A DNA stretch of 64,000 nucleotides from NCBI GenBank assembly GCA_964470555.1, contig CAYYDG010000036.1, positions 1 through 64,000 of the forward strand. The letters run 5' to 3'. Under the pieces are notes generated by a model, which saw only the letters and a program-made list of their open reading frames with translations, did not search any database and was not told where the DNA came from. This document shows positions 1 through 8,566 of the stretch, one piece after another. Source of the DNA: RBC074 sp964470555 (lineage in GTDB: Bacteria > Acidobacteriota > Blastocatellia > RBC074). Both the position numbers and the translations under genes were made by a program. Each line of letters begins with the position of its first letter. The first letter of the stretch is position 1.

Positions 1-2
1 TG

Positions 3-65
3 CATCACCTGACATTGAACAACCAGATGGGTTACATCGTCCCGGTCTTCCCGCCAAGCTGCTAA
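3..65 (+). CDS. C-terminal tail of a gene entering from the left edge (partial, unidentified)
   Basis: One frame is open from the window edge to a TAA at 63-65 and ends in ...GYIVPVFPPSC. It is followed about 46 bases later by a strong intrinsic terminator, which is what the 3' end of a plus-strand gene should look like. Only about 20 residues are visible, so no family can be named. A second frame is also open here, so the frame choice rests on the stop position and the terminator. Confidence 0.35.
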   Translation, partial: HHLTLNNQMGYIVPVFPPSC

Positions 66-111
66 CCACTAATGTCGGGACGCAGAATGTTGTGTCTCGA
101 CTTCAAATCAC

Positions 112-148
112 AAACGCCGAGTCGGATTCACGTCCGGCTCGGCGTTTT
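112..148 (+). terminator. Rho-independent terminator
   Basis: A 12-bp stem (115-126 with 133-144, one G-U pair) with a six-base loop is flanked by AAA on the left and TTTTGTTTT on the right. It would end transcription of the plus-strand gene entering from the left. The stop codon of the convergent minus-strand exonuclease gene lies in the loop, so the hairpin may act in both directions, although the T-tract favours the plus strand. Confidence 0.85.
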
Positions 149-1093
149 GTTTTGTCGCCAGAGTTCTTCGCCGTCAGGAGTGGCTTCCAATCGGCGGGAC
201 AGACTGATCTGAATCAGGCCGCGGTCGCGCAATGCGGCGATTTCCTGTTTGGCAGTGGTTTCATCAATGTCTTCTTCGTGCGGCAACATGCGGTCAACAA
301 TCCACCCCGCCATGCCTATGCGTTCGCTGCCAACCGAAACCGCCAATTGTTCGGGGCTGAACCGGCCACTTAATTCCGCCACGATGCCCAGCAGCGCCAG
401 CGAAGCCGCGCTCAAATCGCTGGAATTGGTCGAAATCGGTTCAATTCGTTTTTCGCTGGCGGGGATTCGCAACGCGCCATCGGTGAGCGGCAAGGACGTT
501 TGGCTTGCTCGCGGTCGTTCAATTCGTTCGGTCGGAAGTTCGTAATCGCCGCGAAGCCCGCGCGCGATTTGGCGTTCGTACAGCAGCAACGTGCAACTGG
601 CATCGAGCGCAGCGTATTCCAGTTGTTCGCGCGTCAGCGGGCGGCGGCTCCAATCGCTGCGCTGTTCGGTTTTGTCCAGCGCAAAGCCCAGATGCGTTTC
701 CACCTGCACTTTCAGCGAACACTTTTTTTCTCCGCTGCGCCGCGCGGCCAGCATCGTGTCGAAAATCGGCGAGGTGAAAATTCCAAAGTGCCGCGCCAGC
801 TTCATGGCGTCGAAACTGGCGTTGTGAATCGCTTTTGGCGTCAAACTCAATTCCAGTGGTGTGCGCAACACGGACAAATCCATCCCAACCAGCGCGTCAA
901 TGATTGCTACGCGAATGGGCGAAGTCGCATCTTCTCGAAATCCGAGTTGCACCAGCGCCACGCGCTCGGCGTCACGATCCCACCAATTGATGGTTTCGAT
1001 GTCGAGCGCCAGCACCGAAGCGGATCGCAACCGTTCGATCAATGCAGCCAGATTGTGTTGATCCGCAACGTATTCGACCGTTTGATTCACCAT
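128..1093 (-). CDS. RNase D-like 3'-5' exonuclease (DEDDy family)
   Basis: 321 residues. Exonuclease motif I is LALDIET (D31, E33), motif II lies around NASFD and motif III is YAALDAS, giving the D-E-D-Y-D set of the DEDDy RNase D/WRN group. Such enzymes trim RNA 3' ends. The stretch after about residue 200 does not look like a normal HRDC domain. Its last 90 residues resemble a winged-helix fold (predicted helices, then DRGLIQISLSRRLEAT). The ATG at 1093 is chosen because the longer frame to 1135 has its AGAGG directly against the start codon. The gene is divergent from the oxidoreductase at 1225. The exonuclease call is firm; the substrate is unknown. Confidence 0.85.
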   Translation of the reverse strand: MVNQTVEYVADQHNLAALIERLRSASVLALDIETINWWDRDAERVALVQLGFREDATSPIRVAIIDALVGMDLSVLRTPLELSLTPKAIHNASFDAMKLARHFGIFTSPIFDTMLAARRSGEKKCSLKVQVETHLGFALDKTEQRSDWSRRPLTREQLEYAALDASCTLLLYERQIARGLRGDYELPTERIERPRASQTSLPLTDGALRIPASEKRIEPISTNSSDLSAASLALLGIVAELSGRFSPEQLAVSVGSERIGMAGWIVDRMLPHEEDIDETTAKQEIAALRDRGLIQISLSRRLEATPDGEELWRQNKTPSRT

Positions 1094-1224
1094 TGGCGAG
1101 TATCTTCTGTGATCGCTGGTTGGCGAGCAAGTCATCCTCTGCAGACTTTTTTGTCAGGTTGTAACCTTTCTCAATGCTGATTCGTGATACCGGTGAAAAT
1201 TGAATTTCTAGAAGGAGAACGACG

Positions 1225-2529
1225 ATGAGCAAAAACGTGATTGTAGTCGGAGGCGGATTGGCCGGATTGGTGGCCGCGAACTTCGCCGCAAAAGCCGGAG
1301 TCGAAGTTACAGTGTTTGAAAAATCCCGCTCGATTGGCGGACGAGCAGCGACGACCGAAAAACATGGCATTCAATTCAATCTGGGGCCGCACGCGCTTTA
1401 CCGTAGCGGTCAGGCGTACAGAATTCTGCATGAACTGGGCGTTGAAGTTTCTGGCGGCATTCCCAAAGTCGGCGGTACGGTCGGAGTCCGCAACGGGCGA
1501 AAACACTTGCTGCCGAGCGGAGCGATGACGTTGCTGACAACCGGCTTGTTCAATCTTTCTGCCAAGCTGGAAGCGGCGCAGGTATTGGGTTCGTTGTTAA
1601 AAATTGATGCGGAAAAATTCAATCATTTATCCGTGCGCGAATGGCTGGACAGAGAAGTTCGCGCTGAAGATTTGCGGCAGTTTCTACAAGCCTTTTTCCG
1701 ACTCGGCACGTATGCCAACGATCCCGAACGGCAAAGCGCCGGGTTGGCGCTGGCTCAATTTCAAATGGCATTGAAAGAATCCGTGCTTTATCCCGACGGT
1801 GGTTGGCAGGTGTTGGTGGATGGTTTGCGCGCCAAAGCCGAATCGGCTGGTGTCAAAATCATCGCCGAAGCTCGCGTGGAAAAAGTCGAACGCAGTCAAT
1901 CCGGCAAAGTCATCTGTGTGCGATTGGCCGACGGTTCGCGGCAAGCGGCAGACGCCGTCATCATCGCCGCCAGTCCCAACGAAGCTGTCCAGTTGATCGA
2001 AGGCGAACCAACGCTGCTCAACGAATGGGCGAAGAAAGCCATTCCGGTCAAAGCCGCGTGTTTGGACATTGCGCTGGAACGATTGCCGGAACCACAAACG
2101 ACGTTCGCCCTGGGCATTGATCGTCCTTTGTATTTGTCTGTGCATTCGGCTGCGGCAAAGCTTGCGCCGGAAGGTCAGGCAATGATTCACGTGGCGATGT
2201 ATCTGGGTTCGGAAGCCCCCACCGACGCGAAAGCCGTCGAACACGAATTGGAATCGTTGCTCGATCTGGTTCAACCGGGTTGGCAAAATGTGTTGATCGA
2301 ACGTCGCTTCATGCCTTCGCTGACAGTGGTGCATGCGTTGGCGACGGCAGAGCAGGGAGGGTTGGCAGGAAGACCCGGCCCGGCAGTTCCAGGCATCGAA
2401 GGTTTGTTTGTCGCAGGCGATTGGGTCGGCGCAGAAGGCTGGTTGGCAGATGCCAGCGCTGCCAGCGGAAAACGCGCGGCGGAATTGGCTACTCATCATC
2501 AAGCCAGACACGCGGCGGCAAAGGCTTGA
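1225..2529 (+). CDS. FAD-dependent amine oxidase/phytoene desaturase-like oxidoreductase
   Basis: 434 residues. The N-terminus has the dinucleotide-binding motif VVGGGLAGLVAA followed by FEKSRSIGGRAAT, the classic Rossmann and GGRA signature of the phytoene desaturase/monoamine oxidase family. The C-terminus has GLFVAGDWVGAEGWLADAS, the second FAD-contact motif. AAGGAG sits 8 bases before the ATG. Members oxidise carotenoids, amines or other lipophilic substrates. No carotenoid genes are nearby, so the substrate cannot be given. The gene stands alone, divergent from the exonuclease. Confidence 0.88.
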   Translation: MSKNVIVVGGGLAGLVAANFAAKAGVEVTVFEKSRSIGGRAATTEKHGIQFNLGPHALYRSGQAYRILHELGVEVSGGIPKVGGTVGVRNGRKHLLPSGAMTLLTTGLFNLSAKLEAAQVLGSLLKIDAEKFNHLSVREWLDREVRAEDLRQFLQAFFRLGTYANDPERQSAGLALAQFQMALKESVLYPDGGWQVLVDGLRAKAESAGVKIIAEARVEKVERSQSGKVICVRLADGSRQAADAVIIAASPNEAVQLIEGEPTLLNEWAKKAIPVKAACLDIALERLPEPQTTFALGIDRPLYLSVHSAAAKLAPEGQAMIHVAMYLGSEAPTDAKAVEHELESLLDLVQPGWQNVLIERRFMPSLTVVHALATAEQGGLAGRPGPAVPGIEGLFVAGDWVGAEGWLADASAASGKRAAELATHHQARHAAAKA

Positions 2530-2622
2530 AAACTGCCCGCGAATTACGCAGATGGCGCGAGTGACCGGTGTGTGTTCGCGTTGTCTGCGTGATTCGCGGG
2601 ATGGATCGGGAATTAATCGGGT

Positions 2623-3096
2623 TTACTGCAATTCGCCGGTCGGCACGGACATTTCGACTTCCTGGTAATCGCCCGAAACCGCAGCGCCGACAGCGTGAAT
2701 GCGGAACTTGGCCACCAGCTTCAAATCCGTCCGCAGCGAATGAAAAACGCTGCAATACTTGCCAATCGAAAGATTAATCGCGCGCGCCAGCTTGTCCGGA
2801 TTGATGCCGTCGCCCCAGGCGTCAAACGCCACACGCACGTTTTCGACATAACGAGGCGCAGTCGGACGCCGGTCGCCATCCACGACGATTTCCAATTTCT
2901 GAAGCGGCGTTTTGACCTTTTCCATGATCACGACCACATCAATCGCCGCGCACGCGCCCAGGGCTTCCATCAAAATTTCCACCGGGCTGGCGCCGGCTTT
3001 GCGGTCGCCGTCGAGCACCGTTTCCTGACCGGTCGAATTCACCGCCGTGAACGCCAATCCCCCAGTCCAATTCAGTTTCACCGTCACATCATCCAT
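2623..3096 (-). CDS. OsmC/Ohr family protein
   Basis: 157 residues from the ATG at 3096. A TTG at 3105 would add three residues and cannot be excluded. The two family cysteines are present, in ALGACAAIDV and GKYCSVFHSL, the pair that forms the peroxidatic thiol centre of OsmC/Ohr proteins. These small homodimeric enzymes reduce organic hydroperoxides. The spacing and the Y-C-S-V-F context fit the OsmC/YhfA branch rather than Ohr. It is a single gene between two convergent or divergent neighbours, with no regulator beside it. Confidence 0.88.
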   Translation of the reverse strand: MDDVTVKLNWTGGLAFTAVNSTGQETVLDGDRKAGASPVEILMEALGACAAIDVVVIMEKVKTPLQKLEIVVDGDRRPTAPRYVENVRVAFDAWGDGINPDKLARAINLSIGKYCSVFHSLRTDLKLVAKFRIHAVGAAVSGDYQEVEMSVPTGELQ

Positions 3097-3213
3097 CGTT
3101 CTCAATGCCTTTCTATTTGATTTTCGCTATTATCTCGACAATCGCATTGCCGCTGATTTGGTTGAAGCAGTATCATCTAGCACATATTACTCTGGAAAGT
3201 TGAGACAAACGAA

Positions 3214-3483
3214 ATGCAATCAGGAACCTTGGAAATCAGCGGATTGACAACAGAAACGCTTACTTCGTTAGACAATCTGGCTCGGCAAAAAGGCAAATCA
3301 GCCGCTGACCTTGTCCGCGAATTGATCGAAGTTGAGATTCTTTCTACCAAATCTTTCGATGAAGTTCTGGCTCCGATTCGGCAAGGTTTTGTGGAAAGCG
3401 GGTTAGACGAAGGCGAACTTGATGCCTTATTTGAAGAAGCCCGCGAAGACGCATTTCGCGAAAGACATCTCAAAACACTATGA
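3214..3483 (+). CDS. Antitoxin of a PIN-type toxin-antitoxin pair
   Basis: 89 residues. The N-terminal half (LEISGLTTETLTSLDNLARQ, then a helix with SAADLVRELIE) has the strand-helix-helix pattern of a ribbon-helix-helix DNA-binding antitoxin. The acidic C-terminus (EGELDALFEEAREDAF) would bind and block the toxin. Its TGA overlaps the ATG of the downstream PIN gene by four bases, the usual coupling for such modules. Antitoxins of this type normally repress their own promoter. Assignment relies on context and pattern rather than a strong family signature. Confidence 0.7.
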   Translation: MQSGTLEISGLTTETLTSLDNLARQKGKSAADLVRELIEVEILSTKSFDEVLAPIRQGFVESGLDEGELDALFEEAREDAFRERHLKTL

Positions 3484-3965
3484 ACGCTTCGGCCAATCGC
3501 CCGCAAGTCGTGTTCGATTGCATGGTTTACCTGCAAGCCACAGCCAGCGAAACCAGCCCTGCTGCCGCTGCACTCAGGCTGGTCGAACAAGGAAAAGTCT
3601 TGTTATTCGTCAGCCGTGAGGTTCTTGATGAAATCAAAGATGTGCTCAGCCGCGAGAAAATCCGAAAACTGAATCCGCGAATCAATGATGTCAGTTTGGC
3701 CGCATTGCTAAAGATGCTGGGCAAACACGCGACCTTGCTGAAGAAAGTTCCAATCAGGTTCAGCTATCCACGCGATCCTAAGGACGAACCGTACCTCAAT
3801 CTGGCGATTGCTGCCAACGCGACGTTTTTGGTCAGCCGGGATAATGATTTACTTGACTTGATGGATTGGAACCAGGAAGAAGGGCGCGATTTTATGAAGC
3901 GGTTTCGCTCACTGAAAATCGTTGATCCAGTAACCTTTCTCCAAAAAGTCGCAGCTTCCAATTGA
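3480..3965 (+). CDS. PIN-domain toxin (putative ribonuclease)
   Basis: 161 residues. It begins with VVFDCMVYLQA, where the first acidic residue of the PIN fold is expected. It has an internal VSREVLDEIKDVL helix and ends with DEPYLNLAIAANATFLVSRDNDLLDL, giving the acidic residues of the C-terminal active site. This matches the putative toxin, PIN-family group (TIGR00305-like). These are Mg-dependent RNases held inactive by the cognate antitoxin. It is translationally coupled to the antitoxin at 3214 through an ATGA overlap. Confidence 0.82.
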   Translation: MNASANRPQVVFDCMVYLQATASETSPAAAALRLVEQGKVLLFVSREVLDEIKDVLSREKIRKLNPRINDVSLAALLKMLGKHATLLKKVPIRFSYPRDPKDEPYLNLAIAANATFLVSRDNDLLDLMDWNQEEGRDFMKRFRSLKIVDPVTFLQKVAASN

Positions 3966-3976
3966 ACAGTTGATCT

Positions 3977-5617
3977 TCAATTGCGTCCTTGCCGTTGTGG
4001 CGCGGGCAATGCTTTGCGCGGAAGTTTTTCGTTTCGCGTGGCCGCATTGTAAGCGAACACCGCCACCACCGTCGCCATCTGCACCATATCATCCCGCTGT
4101 ACGTGGTCAACCGTGTCCATGTTCGAATGGTGCGTGCGCGAATTGTATTCCAGTCGCTCCTGAATGAACTGAAACGCGGGCAATCCGATTGCATCAAACG
4201 CAACGTGATCGGTGCTGCCGACCGAACGCGGTCCCAACAGATTCACGCCCAAATCGCCGAGCGGTTCGATCCATTGTTCAAAGATTCGTTTGGCCGCCAG
4301 ATTGCCCTGCATCCAGACACCGCGAATCCGTCCTGTGCCATTATCAATGTTGAAATACGCCGACAATTTTTCATGTTCAGGCTTGAGTTGCATCGTCGTT
4401 GGGTCGGCAAAATGCTCTCTGGCGTAAGCGCGCGATCCGAGCAAGCCTTGTTCTTCGCCGCCCCACAACCCGATGCGAATCGTCCGCCGAGGTTTCGCGC
4501 CAACGGCTTTCAAAATTCGCAACGCTTCCATCATCGCTGCCGAACCCGTCGCGTTGTCCGTCGCTCCCGTGGCGGAATGGTGCGAATCGAAGTGCGCGCC
4601 GATCAGCACCACTTCATCTTTCAGGTCGGTGCCGGGAATTTCGGCAATCAGATTGAATCCGTTTTTGGTCGCTTCGTCGTGAAACTGCGTCTGGATGTTC
4701 AGTTCGACTTTGACCGGAACGCCTTTTTCCAGAATGCGAATCATGCGGTTGTAATGTTCAACGGCCAGCACGACTTGTGGCGGGACTTTGCCCGCGTTTT
4801 GATCGCGCGGCCCACCCGACCCGACAAAGATTGTTCCGCCGTCTACACGCTGCGTCTGCCAACTCATGTCGCTGCCACCGGCAGAAAGATCGCCATCGCT
4901 GCCGCGATCAAAAACCGCCGCGACGCCTTCAGCCAGCAAAAAATCTCGCAGCTTGTTCTGAAATCCTGCCTGTGCGCGAAAGTCGCCATCTTCGCTCGCC
5001 GTCGCCGCGCCGCGTCTGGCTGCAGGAATTGGCGTTGTCCCGACTTCCTTGATGTCGTCTTCCGTCATTTTCAGCACGATGCGGCCTTCCAGCATTCGCA
5101 CCTGCCGAGCCGGTTGAGTCCGTACAACTTTGCCTTTCAGCTTGCCGCGAAATTTTTCAAAGTCGGCTTCGGTGCGAATTGGCGCATACACCACATCGGC
5201 ATTGACCATTCCCTGTGTTCCCGGCGTCCACGATTTCGGATAACCAATCAGCGGAGAAACTTGCGGTTCAGTCATGTGCGCGCTGAATCGAACCAGCGAC
5301 CAGCCTTTGCCAAACGCGAATTCTTCTTCGTGAATGTTGGCCAAGCCCCATTCATTGAATTTCTTCTGTGCCCATTGGCTGGCCTGTTTGATGGCGGGTG
5401 AACCGGTCAGGCGCGGGCCGTACACATCCGATAGCCAAGTGATGTGCTCCATCACCTGCGAACGATTCAAGCCTTCTTCGCGGATTCTGGCGATCATTGC
5501 GTAATCAAGCTGCTCTTCTTTCTGGCCTTGAGCCAGCGCGGCAGGCAGCGACAAGGCAAACGCAAACGACAGCAAGAATACGAATGCCAAATGAATTTGA
5601 CGATGGGCGAATTTCAT
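3977..5617 (-). CDS. Secreted M28-family zinc aminopeptidase with PA-domain insert
   Basis: 546 residues from the ATG at 5617, which has GGAGAA just upstream. A signal peptide (basic start, long hydrophobic stretch, ALAQ) shows export. The metal ligands of a co-catalytic di-zinc M28 peptidase are visible in order: GAHFDSHH, TDNATG, WGGEEQG, FNIDNGTG and RTHHSNMDT. Residues about 110-300 fit the protease-associated domain often inserted in this family. The protein likely releases N-terminal residues from peptides outside the cytoplasm. It sits between two toxin-antitoxin pairs with no functional link evident. Confidence 0.9.
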   Translation of the reverse strand: MKFAHRQIHLAFVFLLSFAFALSLPAALAQGQKEEQLDYAMIARIREEGLNRSQVMEHITWLSDVYGPRLTGSPAIKQASQWAQKKFNEWGLANIHEEEFAFGKGWSLVRFSAHMTEPQVSPLIGYPKSWTPGTQGMVNADVVYAPIRTEADFEKFRGKLKGKVVRTQPARQVRMLEGRIVLKMTEDDIKEVGTTPIPAARRGAATASEDGDFRAQAGFQNKLRDFLLAEGVAAVFDRGSDGDLSAGGSDMSWQTQRVDGGTIFVGSGGPRDQNAGKVPPQVVLAVEHYNRMIRILEKGVPVKVELNIQTQFHDEATKNGFNLIAEIPGTDLKDEVVLIGAHFDSHHSATGATDNATGSAAMMEALRILKAVGAKPRRTIRIGLWGGEEQGLLGSRAYAREHFADPTTMQLKPEHEKLSAYFNIDNGTGRIRGVWMQGNLAAKRIFEQWIEPLGDLGVNLLGPRSVGSTDHVAFDAIGLPAFQFIQERLEYNSRTHHSNMDTVDHVQRDDMVQMATVVAVFAYNAATRNEKLPRKALPAPQRQGRN

Positions 5618-5640
5618 TTTTTTTCTCCGGGATTGGGTGG

Positions 5641-6057
5641 TCAAGTACTGGAAAGCGGATTGACGATCCTCAACTTGTTTTCGACCAACAACGCAGTCTC
5701 CATATCTTCCGAATATAAAACCGACGCGCCTGACAACAACGCACAAGCCACAATCAAACTATCCCAGTAAGAAAACTGATGGCGAGATCGAAGCTCGGAA
5801 GCTTTCAACAACTCTGCACGACCAATTTCCATAATCGGGTATTTTGCGTAAAAGGATTCGATCAATTGCTGAATGGAGGCTTCATCAAAATTCGCTTTTT
5901 TGATGAGATTAACGCTGACTTCGTTGATGACCTGTGAACTGGCGATAATTCTGTGATTGCCTTCAATGATGGCTTTGGCGGAGACGGACTTATCTTTGTC
6001 CTGACTTTCGATAAATGCATACAGCCAGATGTTTGTATCTATAAAACAAGCGTCCAT
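5641..6057 (-). CDS. VapC-like PIN-domain toxin
   Basis: 138 residues. FIDTNIWLYAF at the start supplies the first catalytic aspartate, SSQVINEVSVNL the central glutamate, and SYWDSLIVACALL with LYSEDM the C-terminal aspartates, the complete set of a VapC-type Mg-dependent RNase. The antitoxin-like gene at 6066 lies 8 bases upstream on the same strand, so the two form an operon. This is the second PIN module within 3 kb, and its sequence is clearly different from the one at 3480. Confidence 0.87.
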   Translation of the reverse strand: MDACFIDTNIWLYAFIESQDKDKSVSAKAIIEGNHRIIASSQVINEVSVNLIKKANFDEASIQQLIESFYAKYPIMEIGRAELLKASELRSRHQFSYWDSLIVACALLSGASVLYSEDMETALLVENKLRIVNPLSST

Positions 6058-6065
6058 TGCTTAAC

Positions 6066-6281
6066 TCAGGTTCGTGCATGAATCTCTTCGCGTGACATTG
6101 GCTTGAAACTATCCAGCGAAATTGGTTTGGCCAGCAATCGGTCAATCAGGTTTTCCTCAACTTCGGCCTGCTCGTGCTTCAACACAATCACTCGGACTTC
6201 ACCAACCAACTTGCCAATGAATTCTTGTGGAAGCTCAATGCTTCCGTTGTTAATTTTTGTTTGGAACTCAATTGCGAACAT
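6066..6281 (-). CDS. Antitoxin partner of the VapC-like toxin
   Basis: 71 residues. The start at 6281 is fixed by GGAGG 5 bases upstream; the longer open frame to 6317 is not needed. The sequence IEFQTKINNGSIELPQEF followed by GEVRVIVLKHE resembles a swapped-hairpin (AbrB/MazE-like) DNA-binding start. It is followed by a short tail (PISLDSFKPMSREEIHA) that would wrap the toxin. It directly precedes the PIN gene. The role is inferred mainly from position and size. Confidence 0.7.
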   Translation of the reverse strand: MFAIEFQTKINNGSIELPQEFIGKLVGEVRVIVLKHEQAEVEENLIDRLLAKPISLDSFKPMSREEIHART

Positions 6282-6347
6282 ATTTTCCTCCATTGCTGGC
6301 TTTGTACTACAGAGCATTCAGGCGAGCAATACAGCCGGAGCCATCGC

Positions 6348-8405
6348 TCAATTGATATACTTTGTTTCGGTAGTTTCCAGCATTTCAAGCTGGGCGTTTT
6401 CTTCGTCCACGCTCCAGATTTCCAGCAACTCGCGCGGGACTTCGGTGACAAACCGAGACGGGCGATGCAGCACGGTTTGTCGCGCACGGTCGCTTTCGAC
6501 CAGCGGAAAGCACACATACAACTCATCCTGCGCGCGGGTCAGCGCAACGTAAAACAAGCGGCGCTCTTCTTCTTCGCCTTCGATGTCGCGCAAACTGCGG
6601 CTGGAAGGGAAGCGCCCGTCCGCAGTCCAGATCATAAACACCACGCGCCATTCCAGGCCTTTCGCCTGATGCACTGACGACAGCGCCAGACGTTCGTCTT
6701 CGTCGCCGCCTTCGATCACGTCTTCGCCAACCGTCGCTCCCGGCGGCGCAAAACGTTCGGTGTTCAACAATGCCAATTCGCTCAAAAACGCGTCGGTCGT
6801 GTCATAGCGTCCGGCGAAGTTCGCCAATTGCCGCAAGTCTTCTTCGCGGGCGTCGGCGTTTTCAAAATTGGCTTGCAGGTATTCGACGTAACCGCGCGTC
6901 AATACCAGTTCGATTTGTTTGGCTGGATTGTTCAACGTTTCGGGCGCGGTCAGGTCTTTGATGAGTTCGGCGAATTCGCGCCAGCCAACCGCAGCGCCTT
7001 TCGGCAAGGCTTTGGCAAATTCGTCGGTTCGCACCAACGCCAGTGGTTCTTCGGCGTAAGCCAACCGTTCCCAGACACGCGAAGCCGTCGCGTTGCCGAT
7101 TTTCGGAATCAGTTTCAGCACACGTTTCCACGCCAGTTCATCGCGCGGATTGACGACCAGCCGCAGATAAGCCGTCACGTCCTTGATGTGCGCCTGTTCG
7201 AAAAACCGCACGCCGGATCGAACGTCATACGGAATGCCACGTCGCGTCAATTCCAACTGCAATTCCAGCGAATGAAAGTGCGAACGATACAGCACGGCGA
7301 TTTCATCCAGTGGCACGCCTTCGTCACGCAAATCCAGAATGCGAGCGGCCACAAATGCGGCTTGCTGTTCACTGTCGCGCGCCGGAATCAGCGCAGGCGT
7401 AAAACCTCGACTGGGCCGTTTGGCTTGCAGATGTTTGGGGAACTGCTGGCGATTCATCGAAACCGAAGCGTTGGCCAGCATCAAAATTTCCGGCGTCGAG
7501 CGGTAATTGTTTTCCAGCTTGAAGAGTTGCGCGTCGGGATAACGTTTTTGAAACTCGAAGATGTTTTTGAAATTCGCGCCGCGCCAGCCAAAGATACTTT
7601 GCGCGTCGTCGCCGACCACCATCAAATTGCGATGTTTGGCGGCCACCAGATCCACAATTTCAGCTTGCAAGGTGTTTGTGTCCTGATATTCATCCACCAG
7701 AATGTGCTGGAACTGTTCCTGGTAAATTGCCGCGATGTCCGGCTTTTCGCTCATCAGCCGTTTCCAGTTCACCAGCAAATCGTCGTAATCCATCGCGTTG
7801 CGTTCCAGTTTGCGTTGCTGGTAAAGCTGGTCAACTCGCTTGATCTGTGCAGTCAGCAATTCAAAGTGCGGATATTTGGCGACGATCAACTGATCCAGCG
7901 ACGTGTCAGTGTTGGTGGCGAAGCTGAACATTTCGCGCAGCACTTCGCCTTTGGGAAAGCGGCGGCTACGCGTGTCAATCGCAGCTTCATCAATGCAGGA
8001 ATCAATCAGGTCTTTGGCGTCTTCGGCGTCGAGGATGGAAAAGTTGTTTTCGTAACCCAGGCTGGCGGCGTGGCGGCGCAATAACCGGTTGGCGATGGAA
8101 TGAAAAGTCCCGCCCCAGACGCGGCGCACATCGGCGGCCAGCAATGTTTCGACGCGGCTGAGCATTTCGCGCGCGGCTCGATTGGTAAACGTCACCAGCA
8201 GAATCCGCGCGGGCGCGACTCCGGCTTCAATCAATCGGGCGACACGATAGGTTACGACGCGCGTTTTGCCCGAACCGGCTCCGGCGATGACCAGCAGCGG
8301 CCCGGCTCCGGCCATCACCACGGCGCGCTGTTCGTCGTTCAACGCTTCGCGGTAGTTGATCAGCGATTGGCGCGGAACGTCCGTTTTGATGACGTACTTT
8401 TTCAT
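6348..8405 (-). CDS. UvrD/PcrA/Rep-like superfamily 1 DNA helicase
   Basis: 685 residues from the ATG at 8405. The longer frame to 8468 runs through a repeat element and is unlikely. Motif I is AGAGSGKT (41-48), then TFTNRAARE (Ia), VDEYQDTN (II), GDDAQSIFGWRGA (III), NYRSTPEIL (IV), VHQAKGLEW (V) and VALTRAQDELY (VI), all in the order of an ATP-dependent 3'-5' helicase of the UvrD family. Motif II is DEYQDT, as in PcrA-type enzymes. A GGDEDERLAL stretch precedes motif V. The protein probably acts in repair or replication-fork processing. It lacks the long C-terminal tail of UvrD. Confidence 0.92.
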   Translation of the reverse strand: MKKYVIKTDVPRQSLINYREALNDEQRAVVMAGAGPLLVIAGAGSGKTRVVTYRVARLIEAGVAPARILLVTFTNRAAREMLSRVETLLAADVRRVWGGTFHSIANRLLRRHAASLGYENNFSILDAEDAKDLIDSCIDEAAIDTRSRRFPKGEVLREMFSFATNTDTSLDQLIVAKYPHFELLTAQIKRVDQLYQQRKLERNAMDYDDLLVNWKRLMSEKPDIAAIYQEQFQHILVDEYQDTNTLQAEIVDLVAAKHRNLMVVGDDAQSIFGWRGANFKNIFEFQKRYPDAQLFKLENNYRSTPEILMLANASVSMNRQQFPKHLQAKRPSRGFTPALIPARDSEQQAAFVAARILDLRDEGVPLDEIAVLYRSHFHSLELQLELTRRGIPYDVRSGVRFFEQAHIKDVTAYLRLVVNPRDELAWKRVLKLIPKIGNATASRVWERLAYAEEPLALVRTDEFAKALPKGAAVGWREFAELIKDLTAPETLNNPAKQIELVLTRGYVEYLQANFENADAREEDLRQLANFAGRYDTTDAFLSELALLNTERFAPPGATVGEDVIEGGDEDERLALSSVHQAKGLEWRVVFMIWTADGRFPSSRSLRDIEGEEEERRLFYVALTRAQDELYVCFPLVESDRARQTVLHRPSRFVTEVPRELLEIWSVDEENAQLEMLETTETKYIN

Positions 8406-8434
8406 CGCCAGAAAATAGAACCAGAAAGACACAA

Positions 8435-8543
8435 GACAGGATTGGCATGATTTTTTCAGGATGAACAAGATGTTTTTGATAACGTACGATCAGGCCGTAT
8501 CTCAACATCCTGTTAATCCTGAAGTAATCTTGTTGATCCTGTC
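8435..8543. repeat. Intergenic imperfect inverted repeat (ATCCTGTTAATCC-type)
   Basis: Two 40-base arms (8435-8474 and 8504-8543) are imperfect reverse complements. They match at roughly three quarters of positions and enclose a 29-base centre. Each arm is built from short ACAGGAT/CAGGAT units about 10-13 bases apart. The element fills the gap between the helicase and phosphorylase genes, both on the minus strand. No coding potential and no transposase are present. It would form a long hairpin in RNA. Confidence 0.75.
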
Positions 8544-8566
8544 TGCAATTTTGTCTCTGAAGCGAG

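Noticed and set aside
3989..5401. Long plus-strand open frame over the M28 peptidase
   Set aside because: It is an antisense shadow with arginine/histidine-rich composition and no recognisable domain.
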